Shown: positions 21,801-32,761 of the stretch, piece after piece
How positions within the stretch are numbered: position 1 is the stretch's first letter
Layout: the number at the start of each line of letters is the position of its first letter
Origin: Pomphorhynchus laevis
Lineage: Eukaryota > Acanthocephala > Palaeacanthocephala > Echinorhynchida > Pomphorhynchidae
DNA: 64,000 nucleotides
NCBI GenBank assembly: GCA_012934845.2
Contig: WNNJ02003772.1
Coordinates: 53,297-117,296 of the forward strand
Direction: 5' to 3'
Position numbers and translations under genes: made by a program
Notes under the pieces: generated by a model
What the model was told of the DNA's origin: nothing
The model's database searches: none
The model's input: the letters and a program-made list of their open reading frames with translations, nothing else

Positions 21801-22739
21801 AAAGCTGTGAAATTTGAGCAATCTCTATTGAATTCAAGTCAATCGAATTGCGCCTCCTGAACATGCACATTTTGGCAAAATGACCGACTTTTTGACACGA
21901 TCGGCATTTAACTTTTAGCGCCGGGCATTGGGCTCGAGGATGTTTTGCATTTCCACAGAAGAAACAAGATTGACGGGTAGCATTAACTTGAATTGCCGGA
22001 GAGTCGTCCGTCATATTTTCACTACTAGCTGCAACATTAATAGGATCCATCATTTGCACAGGTTGACAAGAGTGCGAGTTAGCTTGTAATTCGGCCTGTT
22101 CAAGCGATCGAGCAGCTTGATAAGCGTCGTCCAGCGAAAGCTTTGACCGCTCCAATAAACGTTGACGGATGCTCGAAGAAACCAACCCTCGAATAAACGA
22201 ATCGCGAACGTACTCATCGTGATAACGCTTCGCATTTACATCCTCAAAATCACATGATTTTGCTAAATGCAGTAGTTCATGTAGAAACTGATCAATGGTT
22301 TGTGGATAAGCTTGCTTGTACGTTGACAAAACGTGTCGTTGAAACACCACATTGCGCGGCTTTACGAACAAAGCCTCTAGAGCAAGCATTGCATCTGCAA
22401 ATATTTCGGTAGACTCGATGTATCGAAACAGATCTGCACTGATCAGGTTCGTTAATAGTGGCATTTTATGCTCTTCTCTAAGATCGGGAATACAAGAAAG
22501 AAACGCATTTAATCGAGTTTTCCAATGCCTCCACTGTGTTTCTGAATCCGTCGAATCCTTTGACAATGAAAGCACATCTGGTTTCAACAGCTTGTCCATA
22601 ACAAATTGATAAATAAATTGTCGTAATGTAAACGAAGTCTAAACCAAAGAGGTTTTATTTATCAATCTAGAAAACAATCAGTTTATAAAAACAGTTATAT
22701 ATACTCATGTCAATTAGAAATTATTGACTATATACCACA
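18822..22739 (-). mobile_element. Ty3/gypsy LTR retrotransposon L3, looks whole
   Basis: LTRs of 121 bp (18822-18942 and 22619-22739) begin TG and end CA (plus-strand view TGTCGTAATG ... TATACCACA) and differ at about four positions. The 5-bp duplication GTCAG flanks both sides (18817-18821 and 22740-22744), and the interrupted J3 reading continues across it. A single long ORF fills the inside. It looks whole and fairly young, younger than L2 and J3, which it sits within. There is no envelope-like ORF. Confidence 0.9.
18931..22599 (-). CDS. L3 gag-pol polyprotein
   Basis: 1,222 codons in one frame. Domains in order, by approximate residue: gag (1-190); two CCHC knuckles (C-F-F-C-G-N-A-K-H-P and C-R-S-C-Q-K-V-G-H-F, ~210-245); aspartic protease (A-L-I-D-T-G-S-S, ~287); RT with V-D-M-K-D-A-Y-N-Q-L-P (~495) and S-Y-L-D-D-I-L-I (~565); RNase H (V-E-T-D-A-S, ~700); integrase HHCC region (~810-850) and core (S-I-D-F-K-G, H-S-D-R-G-S-A-F). 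Gag and pol are fused without a frameshift, which is known in several gypsy lineages. The start lies only about 20 bp inside the 5' LTR, and the stop is within the other LTR. Confidence 0.9.
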   Translation of the reverse strand: MDKLLKPDVLSLSKDSTDSETQWRHWKTRLNAFLSCIPDLREEHKMPLLTNLISADLFRYIESTEIFADAMLALEALFVKPRNVVFQRHVLSTYKQAYPQTIDQFLHELLHLAKSCDFEDVNAKRYHDEYVRDSFIRGLVSSSIRQRLLERSKLSLDDAYQAARSLEQAELQANSHSCQPVQMMDPINVAASSENMTDDSPAIQVNATRQSCFFCGNAKHPRAQCPALKVKCRSCQKVGHFAKMCMFRRRNSIDLNSIEIAQISQLSSPGLKNAMVSIMAYGIKMNALIDTGSSSNFISSNMIKRCKRSTTKCYEIARMASSSFQSVLRETVALDLELMGEKYYGVKCFVLDNLCADVILGHPFLRRFKHLALEFGGMHAPIVIGALEAMHVEPHPLFEHRSIDIRPLQTKSCRRTPSQDAFIKSEVKRLLENGIIEPSSSPWRAQALIVTNSQGKQRMVIDYSRTINRFTLLDAFPLPRTDDLIDKFSNYRIFSCVDMKDAYNQLPILQSEKEFTAFEAAGGLYQYKRVPFGLTNGVAVFQRIMNSLIDREALSGVFSYLDDILIAGKNREEHNANLQKFLAVARKYHLTLNETKSVFASESISVLGQCIENGMIKPDPRRTRPIFELKNPTDATEHSHLRGLLTYYCRWIPGFAHRARDFATETNFPMGESAMKSLKDIKAALMCACRSCIDENLPFEVETDASKVAIAATLSQRGRPVAFFSRVLSKHEKRNPAIELEALAIIEALKEWRHYLIRRPFRVITDQRSVVYMMSSHSNRIKNEKIERWRLELSQFRFEIIYRPGVDNVAADALSRLACSGVTTSQSDLIKLHRSLCHPGQTRLWHYVRAKNLPFSLSDIREVVNSCSTCAKIKPRFYRPPTSVLIKSLQPFERLSIDFKGPLPSKTNAKYILTVVDEFSRFPWAFPCWDTSAESVITCLKQFFYHFGTPKYLHSDRGSAFVSREFKVFTSSLGIATSQTSSYNPRGNSQCERLNGTIWRGIQLSVLDAKLPIQSWASVLPSVVNSIRCLLCTSTNATPHERMFKYDRGSSTGRSLPSWLLNLGPVLVRCRNKGDNVVQEALLLESNQHYARIQLKSGHVSTVSTRDLAPCPEDQLSLSWSGPEDGTTLAESNNTNQKEFLHPTTTSISQDLNLSNFEEASSQAMDGNSNEEATSTQSNLNLDRQTITTQVNQSNNEVRRSKRQRGQPAYLSNYYVGEECGI

Positions 22740-22744
22740 GTCAG

Positions 22745-23935
22745 AGAAAGGAAGTCGCCATAACAATGCTATTAGCCTCCCCGTCTGACATTGACAACAT
22801 TAATATTAGCCGTCGAGTATTTTTACCTAAAAATAAGTCGATTACATGTCCAAAAGATCTGCGGCCTATTTCAATTCAAAACTCCCTCATCTCCATTTAC
22901 GAAAAAGCGCTTGCGCGTAAAATCCGCGACCATCTAAGTAGGCGAAATTTAATCCCAACAGGTTTTCATGGGTATGTAAAAGATCGCTCGGTCCATTCAG
23001 CAATAGGTGAAGTGCAACAGTTTTGTCAAGATAACAGTCATCAGCTTGTTGTGGCTGTCTTTCTTAACTTTTCGGCTGCTTTTGACCGCATTTCCATCCC
23101 TTTTGTTATCACTTCTCTCAGGTCCCTCGGGTTGCCTGCGAGAGTTGTTAACAGGGTGGAAATATTGCTGTACACAAAGCGATTCTTCTATGAAGACGAC
23201 CCAGATGCACGTCAGTTCTACCCTATTACATGTGTGCCTCAAGGCTCCCCACTTTATCTTATCTTGTATCTTGCTGCCTCTATTGAACTCTACAAAAAAT
23301 TCAAACGGGGTCAACATCTTGTGGTATACGCTGATGATACCACAGCCCTGTTCTCTGGACGCAGGTGCAAAGATGTAGTCTCTAATATCAGCCGTTTATT
23401 TACTAGATTAAATGATCAGCTGCCCTTGTCCAACCTTGTTTTAAACTCCTCCAAATCGCAGGTGGTTGTCTTTCATGGCGATCCTGCGACAAGAAAAAAA
23501 CTAAAGAAATTATCACTCTCTGCTCTAACTTCCATCCTGACTAATCAACCACTCCCTACCTTCACAAGTCGAGTAAGATACCTGGGGTTCACCATTACGG
23601 TGAACTGGTCAGCAAAAGCTGACCTGGATAGACTAAAACGTATCCTGAAGAAAGCTAGATGGGCCTTGAAACGGGCCCAACATATGTCATTGAAAGAGAA
23701 AATCCAAGTGCGCCTCTGGGGGTACTTGAGCTATCTCGGGATTAGTCTTCTTTTCAAGAGGACGTCCCATAGAACAAATACTAAGATTTCTTAAGCTCCT
23801 CATCTTGCGATTACCAAGCATCGTCCGCCTTGATTGGATTATTCAGGGGTGAAAGACCCCGAGTGGTTCAGTCGAAGGGCGGCGTGTTGGATTGGCTGGG
23901 GGCTCAGATCCCGCTGGACCTGAGGCCTTAAAGAT
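22745..23935 (+). pseudogene. J3 ORF2, 3' part (reverse transcriptase)
   Basis: Continuation of the Jockey ORF2 beyond L3. The RT motifs are D-L-R-P-I-S-I-Q-N, F-H-G-Y-V-K-D-R-S, V-F-L-N-F-S-A-A-F-D (motif A; the position that is Asp in J1 and J8/J9 is Asn here), Q-G-S-P-L and V-Y-A-D-D. The change of the motif A Asp to Asn would by itself abolish polymerase activity. The open frame ends at 23794; the remaining 45 codons, up to the D-L-R-P-like end near 23932, are in other frames. Confidence 0.75.
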
Positions 23936-24079
23936 TGGTGAAGACCTGAATCGCGACTCATTAGCTAAATTTTTCATTTCTGTATTTTCGATACAAGTTC
24001 CTTTTTTATTTTTTAGTTGTTATATAACACAAAAGTTTTGTTATTTAAGAAAATCTTTATCTTTATCTTTATTTCAGCT

Positions 24080-27000
24080 ATGAGCGGTGTAACCGTTCGT
24101 TGCGCAGATGTGGTGCAGCCATACGATGGAAATGTGGATTTTGGAGAATGGATTTGCAAATTCGAAGTGGTTGCAAAGCTGCAAGGAATAGACGACGTCG
24201 ATAATTGCTTACCCATGTTTCTGATAAAAGGTGCGTTTGCTGTTTATCAAGGACTAAATTCGGACGTTCAAAAAGACTATAAGACACTTAGAAAAGCCTT
24301 GCTTACTGCATTTTTAATTAGGACCAGTTCGTGCAGCGACAAATGCAACCGGACGAGAAGGTCGATGTTTATTTGGCTGATTTAACGCGCCTGTTTGAAA
24401 TTATCACTACAGTTCATAATGAGGATTTTTTAAAGTGTGGATTCGTGAATGGCCTGCCAGCAAGTGTAAAATCTCAGTTAATTACATCATCGAATTTCAG
24501 CGACATTCAGTTATGTGACAGTGTCGTAAAGGCTCGCTCAATGTTAGAGAGTCAACTGGATGACCAACCACAGCCATATTATACTAAATCGATTAGAACG
24601 GTAAGCAACGACCGAGACAAAAATATTCAGTATTTTACTTGTCACAAGACAGGTCATCGATCTAGAGATTGTCCTACTAAACCTATTCGAAGATGCTACA
24701 ATTGTGGATCTCGTGACCATCTAGCGAATCGATGTCAGTCTGGTGTAAATTCAAAAAACCATTTCGAGGAGAATCAAGAATTGGATTGTGTGTATCCTCC
24801 CCTTATTATTCAAGTCTTCTAGTGGTAAAAATGCGAGTAAATGGAATAGATTGCAATGGCTTAGTGAACACCGGTGCGACAAGAACGCTGATATCGAAAC
24901 GAATATATTTACCAACAAAAGGAGAGTGCACGGCAACGCTTATTGATGGGTCTAAAGTTGCATGCAAAGAAACCTTTGAAGTCGATATTCAGGCACAGGG
25001 TGGCGCAGTCATTAAAACAAGTTGCCTCTCTGTTGATATGAACATTCCATTTGATGCTTTAGTTGGAATGTATATCATCAATAGACTGGGTGGTATTCAA
25101 ATATCTCGAGGGTCTGTAAAGTTTCTTGGAGATGCGGCTGTTGTTCATCATGTATCAGCGAGTCGTATCTTCAAAACGGCAAATACCTTCAGTTTCAATT
25201 AGAGATGACGACTTTAGTGCCATATTTGATGGAAATTCATGGTCGTGTGAATGGGTGTGGAAGAACGGGTAGCCTGAAAAACTGTACAATAGTATAGCCT
25301 CCTATATCATTGATCCTGATTTGCAGCAAGATTTTGAAAAGGAGGTAAATTGCTGGATTCGAGAGGGATGGTTGATACCGTATGATGGCGAAATTAGAGC
25401 GTTGATACCGCTTATGGCAGTAATGCGGGCAAACATATCGAAGGTACGACCGGTATTGGATTTTCGGGAATTGACTGGTTTTGTGACAAGCAACACAGCA
25501 GATGCTGAGGTCTGTGTTGACAAAATCCGGTCATGGCGACGAAAGGGTGAGCATTTGACTATTATGGATTTGTCCAGAGCTTATCTACAAATCCATGTTC
25601 ATGAGAAGTTGTGGAAATATCAGGTGGTTAGATACGGTAGTCGTCAGTTCTGTCTTACTAGATTAGGATTTGGATTGAATGTGGCATGAAGATTATGAAA
25701 GCAGTTGTGGAAAAAGTGATCTCCTTAGATCGCAATGTAGGAGCCGCTTGCGACAGTTATCTTGATGACATAATAGTAGATGAATCTGATATGTCTGCGA
25801 AATCAGTAAAATTGCACCTGTCTAAGAATGGCCTTGAGTCTAAAGAGGCTTAGAAAATTGACGGCGCGTGTGTGCTTGACTTAAAAGTCTTTAAAATGAA
25901 TGGGAAGCTATATTTGGAAAAGAGACAACAAACCTTTGGATAGCGACGTTTCGACAACAAAGCGTCAACTCTTCTCATTCTGTGGAAAGGGGATTGGTCA
26001 CTTTCCTGTTTGCGGATGGCTTAGACCATCGTGTAGCTATTTAAAGCGATTGTGCAATGACCTAGGATGGGATGATTCGATTCCAGAAAACGTTATGATG
26101 TTAATAGAAAATTGACATTGAATCCAGTCAACATTTAGTGCGATGCGAGTGGTGTCGCTGTCGGAGTCGTTGTTGAAATCAATGGAAATGTGATAGAGGA
26201 TACATCATGGTTACGCAAAATGGATGACGATACGCACATTAATTTAGCAGAATTAGAAGCGGTCATAAAGGGTGTTAATATTGCCATCAGCAATAAATTT
26301 AGCAAAATCAAAATACTTACTGATTCCTCTTCGGTTCGTGCCTGGGTAGCGTGTGCCATAATGCGTGATAAGCCAATATCAACTCGTGGATTAGGCCAAG
26401 CATTAGTTCGAAGACGAGTTAGCCTTTTGCATCAAATACTCGAAGAGTACGAAATTGATGCGACAATAGAAAAATAAAATCATCACAGAATAAAGCTGAT
26501 GCCCTATCTAGAATTCCAAAAGCCTGGATGAATTCTACTGCATGTTGTTTTGCTTCATGTGATGAAAGACTGCGAATACTAAGAACACATCACGAGAATC
26601 ATCATCAGGGTGTCGAACGAACATTGTATTTGGCGAATCGAGATTTTCCTGACCACTAATTCCGGAGATCAGAAGCGGTTGAAATAATTAAATCATGCGA
26701 TCGTTGCCTTAGAATAGATCCAAGTTCGATATGCTGGGAAACGGGTCACCTCGGAGTCCTTGAGAACTGGTCCAGACTTGCAGTGGACATAACGCATTAC
26801 GACAACCGACCTTATCTGAGCTTAATCGATTGTGGACCGAGTCGCTTCTCCGTTTGGAAGCAATTGTCGAACGAATCGAGCGAATTCGTAGCAAATGCCA
26901 TAGAGAATATATTTTTCGAACGCGGTCCTCCTCTCGAATTGCTCGTTGGTAACGCCTTGACATTCATATCACAAATGTTCACAAAAGTGTGTAAGAAATT

Positions 27001-27574
27001 CGGAGTAGATATTCGGTATATATTTGCATGTCGTCCCCAAGGGAATAGAATTGTTGAGAGATTACATCGGCATGTTAAGCGTACTGCAAGTCGAGCATCC
27101 ATTAGGATCGAAGAAGCTGTTTATTGGCATAATGTATCACCAACAAACTTGAAAGTTTCACCTAGCTCCCCAGCAGATCAAATTTATTCATACGAATTTC
27201 GACTACCTGTGTCCGTTAAACAACACGAATCGAATACGGTAGTACATGACTTCTCGCCTGGAGATGCAGTGTATGTTCGGCCGCCTGGATTGCGTTGCTT
27301 TACAGAATGGTCTATGTAAATGGTCACCGGAGCAGGTAATGGGTTGTCCGTCGAATTTGCTGGCATTCCACGACACATAGCTGATGTTCGGAAGGCAACA
27401 GATTGTAAGAATCATTCTAGCATGTCAATTTCGAACGCGAATAACTACAATGAACCACAGAGTCTTGCTAATGCTGATGATGCCATACGTTCAGATACTC
27501 CATCTGAAATTATCCCTCGTGTTCAGAGAAAGAGGAATGCGCCGCCGTATTTGAGAGACTATGTGATGATGTGA
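24080..27574 (+). pseudogene. L2 internal region: gag, protease, RT, RNase H, integrase remnants
   Basis: Parts seen, in order: gag-like N-terminus (24080-24385), further gag with C-H-K-T-G-H-R-S-R-D-C and C-Y-N-C-G-S-R-D-H knuckles (24331-24822), protease (24829-25199), RT (25321-25730, with R-P-V-L-D-F-R-E-L and L-T-R-L-G-F-G-L-N), RNase H (26140-26477) and integrase with a C-terminal extension (26783-27574). The RT wording fits the gypsy lineage found in many parasitic worms and arthropods. It is broken, with several breaks spread along its length. The start is only a few bases after the reappearing LTR edge. Confidence 0.75.
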
Positions 27575-27590
27575 TCATCACAGGGACATG

Positions 27591-27817
27591 TGTCTGTCAA
27601 CCAACCAAAAAGCAGCATTATTTGCAATGTTTTGATGCTGCCAAGAGCGATGCGATATGATTCCTTTTGTTGCTGGTTTGTATAATGGTGTTAACGCCGC
27701 CTTTGATTGTTTATTTTATGACTGTTGAATGATATGTCGTTCATATATAAGTGGTTTCGTTTTCTTCTGTTTTGAGTTCTTACTCGTGAGAAAAAAATCA
27801 TTGCCTACTGTGTTTCA
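27591..27817 (+). repeat. 3' LTR of L2
   Basis: Begins TGTCTGTCAACC and ends CTACTGTGTTTCA. Full-length match to 15241-15461, about 6% different. It follows the end of the integrase-derived ORF at 27574 by 16 bp. Confidence 0.75.
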
Positions 27818-27924
27818 TTATAATCAATTTGCTTACACTTGGCTTTCACAAAATATGTAAATAACACTATGATAGAATGTTTTGATGTTCAATATATTGA
27901 AGACTTCTTGCGAAACGGGATTTA

Positions 27925-30462
27925 AATGGAGCTAGTAAGATATAAGATAGGAGAAAGAGGGGAACCTTAAGGCACACTAGTAATAGGGTAGAACTGACAT
28001 GCATCAGGGTAGTCTTCATAGTAGAACCGCCTGGTGTGCAGCAATATCTCTACCCTGTTAACAATTCTCGCAAGCAGCTCGAGTGATCTGAGAGACGAAA
28101 TAATGAAGGGAATAAAGATCAGGTCAAATGCAGCGGAAAAGTCAAGAAAAACCGTCGCAGCAAGCTGATGCTGTTATCCTGATACAACTAAAGCACTTCA
28201 TCAATTGCTGAATGGACCGAGCGCCCTTTGACAAACCAATTAAAGCTCAGTGGGATTATGTTACGCATACTTAAATAGTCGCGGATTCTACGCGCAAGCG
28301 CTTTTTCGTAGATGGAGATGAGAAAATTTTGAAACGAAATGGGCCTTAGGTCTTTGGGACATGAAACCGATATTTTCTTAGGTAAATATATACATCGGCT
28401 AATATTGATGCCGGCTACATTAGATGGTGAGACTTAAGGCATTGTGACTGCCACTTCTTTTCTTTGATCGGCTGTCAAAAGCTGACAAATCTGAGAAGAG
28501 AGTGGAGCGATGTTTTTGGATGTGCCCGGAAGTGGCTCCCAGGATTTAAGAATATCCGTAACAGATAAGTCCCTGCTCATGAAGTCACTCCAAGGCGGGA
28601 TTGGCTGGGGAGAAAGTGTGGCTCCGTAATTATGTAGGGCTATATACTCCTCCAAATTTTTGTCAATGCCTACGCTTCCAATCCAATCCGATGCCTACTC
28701 CCGCCAGCAGACAAACTTATCCTTCTTGAATATCTTCCAGAAGGAAGCCTGAGAAGAACTAAGACTAGCAATACTCGTCCTGTCCCTACTCAGCTAGAGC
28801 ATATATCTAGAATTCCAGTATTAATTCGAGAGAACCTGTCTGAAGGATGTAGATAAATTGAAAAGGTGTTGTATTTTTGCAAGAACCTTAGTTTTGTTGG
28901 AGTGGAATTGTAAATTCGACCTTTATAGGTAGTCGAAAGTATACCGGTAGCTTGTGAATAAAGGTAGGGATTAAATTTGGTCAAACTCTCTTTTTATCCA
29001 GTGGAAGAGTTGGATAGCTGCCTTAAAGAGGGCCACTCTAATAGGATTAAAGTATAACCTCCTTCCAAGCAATGTAACTTCCTCTATCCGCCAGCGTATT
29101 AGGTCATGAGAGATTGCCAGCTGTTGACGCAACTGCTCAGTGTAGATGTTTTTAGCAACCACATTTTATGTAGCCGTAATATGTCGAGGAGAGAATTTGT
29201 TGTTGAGCAATGAAAGATGGGGGACTGTTTTGTAAATAAGGTAGTCGTTCCTGGCTCTGCGGAGTGCTGCATTAATCTAACGACCAGTTCTGTCGTTGAA
29301 ATCACCGAGTAACATGTCGTAGCGTCTACCTAAAATTTGGTCCCGGAGGTCACGATTCTAAGAGATATGAACTTAAGGAGCATTTAATTATGGCTAGAAG
29401 ACCTTGAGAAGAGGAGTGTGGAGGGGTTATGCACGGAGTGAAATGTGTATAAATGCTTTGCGATAAACCGAGTAATATCTTGGGGTAGACGGATAGACAG
29501 CGTCTAATGAGGGACTATAACATCTGCATATCTACCAGATAGAAGCCTAAAGGCAGAAGCAACTCCCGAATTCCACTGAAGAATATTCAGTGAAAAAAGC
29601 TCTTGAGTACTTCCCATTGCGTTAATTTGACCGGAGTGGGAAGCCCTTCACCTAGTCAGACCTAGATGCGGAAAGGTCTCTCTTCCCATCTTCTGTACCA
29701 TCAAGTGAAGTCGCTTGCCCACGGGTTGTTTCTTCACTTCCCTCAGTAGCAACTGCCCAAAGCAGGTCCTTGCAAACTAATTTCTTAGGTGCAATAGACT
29801 GCATGGAGCCGTTGCGTTTCTTGGACTTGGGTGAAGTCCTTATAATGTTCGGATTCCCGACTGGAGGGGACCTGAAGGACTCTACCAATTGATCGACAAT
29901 ATTCTTAGCCAGGTTCTCCAAGGTAACCGTAGATTCTTGATGTTTCTCTTCTAATAACTTATATATTCTGTTTTCTTTTTAACAGTCGAGACAGCTGACG
30001 CAAAACTATCAGGTTTAGGCTTTACGTACCTATGACGCTTTTGGTAGTTCTTGGAGAATAAGCATTTCTTCGACCATGCGGGGTACTCACCCCTGCAATT
30101 AGAGCAGCAAGGTATACTCTCACATTTATTCGGATGGGTACTAGATAAGCCGCATATTCCGCATTTATGTGGCAATGAGCATCCCCGGACCAATGACCCA
30201 CTGGTGGCAATTGTTGCAGTAAGGGTACCTTAATGCGTCAGTTTCCATAATAGAGAATTTGAGGTTGTACCCCATAAAGGGGCTACAGGGTGAAATTTTT
30301 AGACTCTGAGCTACATCTACCGGGGCGTTGCAAAACGCCACCGGGATAAGGAAGCCTTTATTACTTTTGATGAAACGAAAGTTTGATATTTTGTATTCAT
30401 TTTCTAGATTGGCTATATCTTCATCGAGATGAAGATATATCTTCATCCGAGATGACTGGGCG
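27925..30462 (-). pseudogene. Jockey J5, heavily decayed
   Basis: ORF1 occupies about 30446-29652 (C-N-N-C-H-Q-W knuckle near 30200, then C-G-I-C-G and C-S-N-C-R-G-E-Y-P-A-W, and a C-terminal basic part), and ORF2 runs from 29620 (endonuclease, with a G-D-F-N region near 29300) through the linker at 28980-28430 into RT, ending abruptly at 27925 inside the motif A-B region. The 3' third is missing. Stops and shifts occur every 100-250 bp, so this is among the oldest Jockey copies here. 27818-27924 between it and the L2 LTR holds nothing recognisable. Confidence 0.75.
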
Positions 30463-30464
30463 AT

Positions 30465-32758
30465 ATGTTATTAATTTTCAATGATGCGAGAATATATCTA
30501 GATGAGATTAAAGCAAAATCCAGGTATTTACCTTCGAAATATTCTATAAAGCATTATGTTCAACTCAATAAAACTATAAGTCAGAGACACGAAACTCCTT
30601 CGTTACCTCTGACCTTGCTAAGGCCTTTATCAAGTTCTTCAATAAAAAACTCTCACAATACGGTTCCATCCTGTTCAAACCTATAGACTCGATCGTGAAA
30701 ATAACAAACATCATACCTGATAGAGATGACAACGACTAAACCAGTATATGTAACCAATTCAAGATACACAATATTCGTTTAATTAAAAGGGAAAAGGATG
30801 TCATCTTTTAGCATTTTTCAACAGCACGGCGGATAATGACTACAAATTCTCTCATCGATATTCTTCTGCTACACGAGTGTTGATTGTTTAAGCCTATCTG
30901 TATTTAGCAATCGCGTCAACAACTATCCATCTCGCACGACTTACTACGTTGCCGGTTAGAGGAAGATACGCTAATTAGAAAAAGATTTCACTTTGATCCA
31001 ATCAGAGTGGCCTGCTTCCAGGCGGCTATCCAACTTTCCCTAGAATAGGAATTGCGAGTCTCACCCGATTCAATTGATACCTCTCATCGCAAGCTACCGA
31101 AATCCTTTTAACTACCTATAAAGGTCGCATTTACAATACCAGTCCAACAAAACTCAAGCTCCTAGCTAAAATGCTTTGCCGTCCCAATCTATCTACTTAA
31201 ACTAGACAAGTCCTCTCAAATGAATACTGGAGCTGTTCTAGGTATAGGTTTCAGCTGAGTAGAGATACGGCGAGCATTGATCTCCCTATCTCTACAAACT
31301 TCTCAAAAAGGAGACGTTTGGATGCTGAAGGGAGAGAGCTTTGGGTTGGATCGATAGTATAGGCTTTGACAAAGTTTTGGAGGAGTTACTATCCTTACAT
31401 AATTATGGAGCTACTCAATCTCCCCAACCAGTCCCGCCTTGGCGTGATTTCAGGAATCTATCTGTTCCATATATCCTTGGATTCTGGGGGCCACTTTTTG
31501 GGGACCTCCAAAACCAAAGAGCCACTATCCACTCATGTCTGTTAGCTTTTGACATTCAGTGAAGTGAGGTCGTTATCACAATGTTATTAGCCTCACCGTC
31601 CGATGTTGCCGGCATCAATATTAGCAGACGCGTATTTGTATTGAAAAGATAAATCTAGTTATTGCCCTAAAGATTTGTGGCGCATCTTGATTTAAAACTA
31701 CCTCACCTTCATCTACGCAAAAGCGCTCGCGCGTAGAATCTGTAACTATCTAAGTAGGCGTAATTTAATCCCACCAAGTTTTCATGGGTTTGTTAAAGGT
31801 TGCTCTGTCCATTCAGCAATAGATGAAATAAATTGGTTTTGTCAAGACAACAGCCATAGCTCGTTGCGTCTGTTTTCCTTGATTTTCCGCTGCATTTGAT
31901 CGCATTTCCAGACACTGATGCACATCAGTTCTATCTATTACAGGTGTACCTCAAGTCTCCCCACTTTCTCCTTTCTTATATCTTGCTCCCTCCATTGTAC
32001 TTTTTAAATCTCTTAAAGCGATCAACATCTTGTGGTTTACGCTTGTGATACCACATCACCGTTTTCTGGATGCAGGTGCATATATGTCGTCTTAGACATC
32101 AGCCAATTATTTTAAAGATTAAAAGATCATTTGACCACATACAATATTATTCTCAATCATCTAAATCCCAGCTGGTGGTCTTTAATGGCACCCCTGCAAC
32201 AAAGAATAAAACTCAAGAGATTAGCACTCTCACCTCTCTTCCATACTGAACAACAACCCTTCCCTATCTTTACAAATCGAGTAAAATATCTGGGTTTTAC
32301 CATTAGGTTAATTGGTCTGCTAAGTTCGACCAGGATAGATATAAACGTAATCTAAAGAGACATAGGTAGGCTCTGAAACGTGTCCAGAACCTGTCATTGA
32401 AGGATAGTGCACAATTACGCTTTGGGGGTGCTTGGGCAATCTCGGGTTTGGCCTTCCTTTTTTAGAAGACGGCCCCCAGAACAAAGACTAAGATTTCTCA
32501 AGCACATTTTATCCGGACTACCTACCATAGTCCGCCTCCACTAATCTCCCAGGAAGGTGAAATACCCTGAGTGGTTTAGTTGGAAGGTTGCCCGTTGGTG
32601 CGGCGGGGGACTCAGATCCCACTGAACCTAAAACCTTGAAGATGATCAAAGACGTGCCACACTATGTCGGCAGAAGTATAATAGATTTTGTCGTTACGTA
32701 TAACTTATGATATATATTGTAACGGCATATAATTTTATTTAATAAAACATTTATTTAT
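30465..32758 (+). pseudogene. Jockey J6, heavily decayed and internally deleted
   Basis: 30590-30715 matches the middle of ORF1 (T-S-D-L-A-K-A-F). At about 30835 the sequence is already ORF2 past the endonuclease, so some 1.5 kb is deleted. Linker and RT fragments follow (31341-31562 resembles the G-W-I-D-S-I-G-F-D-K-V-L-E-E segment of J8), then the C-terminus to 32640, and a 3' UTR ending in TTTATTTATGA at 32758. It begins head-to-head with J5. Confidence 0.7.
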
Positions 32759-32761
32759 GAT

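Larger units (their letters stand above)
15854..24070 (+). mobile_element. Jockey J3, rearranged copy, split by gypsy L3
   Basis: A plus-strand Jockey element that lacks its 5' end. It carries a scrambled ORF1 (15857-17221) and an ORF2 with an internal repeat (17262-18845), is interrupted by L3 (18822-22739 with flanking GTCAG), and resumes at 22745 in RT sequence through to the C-terminus at about 23930. The 3' UTR ends at about 24070 in a TTTATC repeat. Right after that, L2's gag starts. Subfamily close to but distinct from J1 and J8/J9. Confidence 0.75.
15241..27817 (+). mobile_element. LTR retrotransposon L2 (Ty3/gypsy-like, opus-type RT), split by nested insertions
   Basis: A 5' LTR (15241-15461) and 3' LTR (27591-27817) bound an internal region that resumes at 24080. 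Everything between 15462 and about 24070 is inserted Jockey sequence, which in turn contains gypsy element L3. Parts in order after the insertion: gag-like region, paired CCHC knuckles, aspartic protease, RT, RNase H and integrase. The two LTRs differ at roughly one site in seventeen, so the element is clearly older than L3. It is broken, apart from the insertions, with perhaps ten breaks. No clear target-site duplication was found. Confidence 0.75.
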
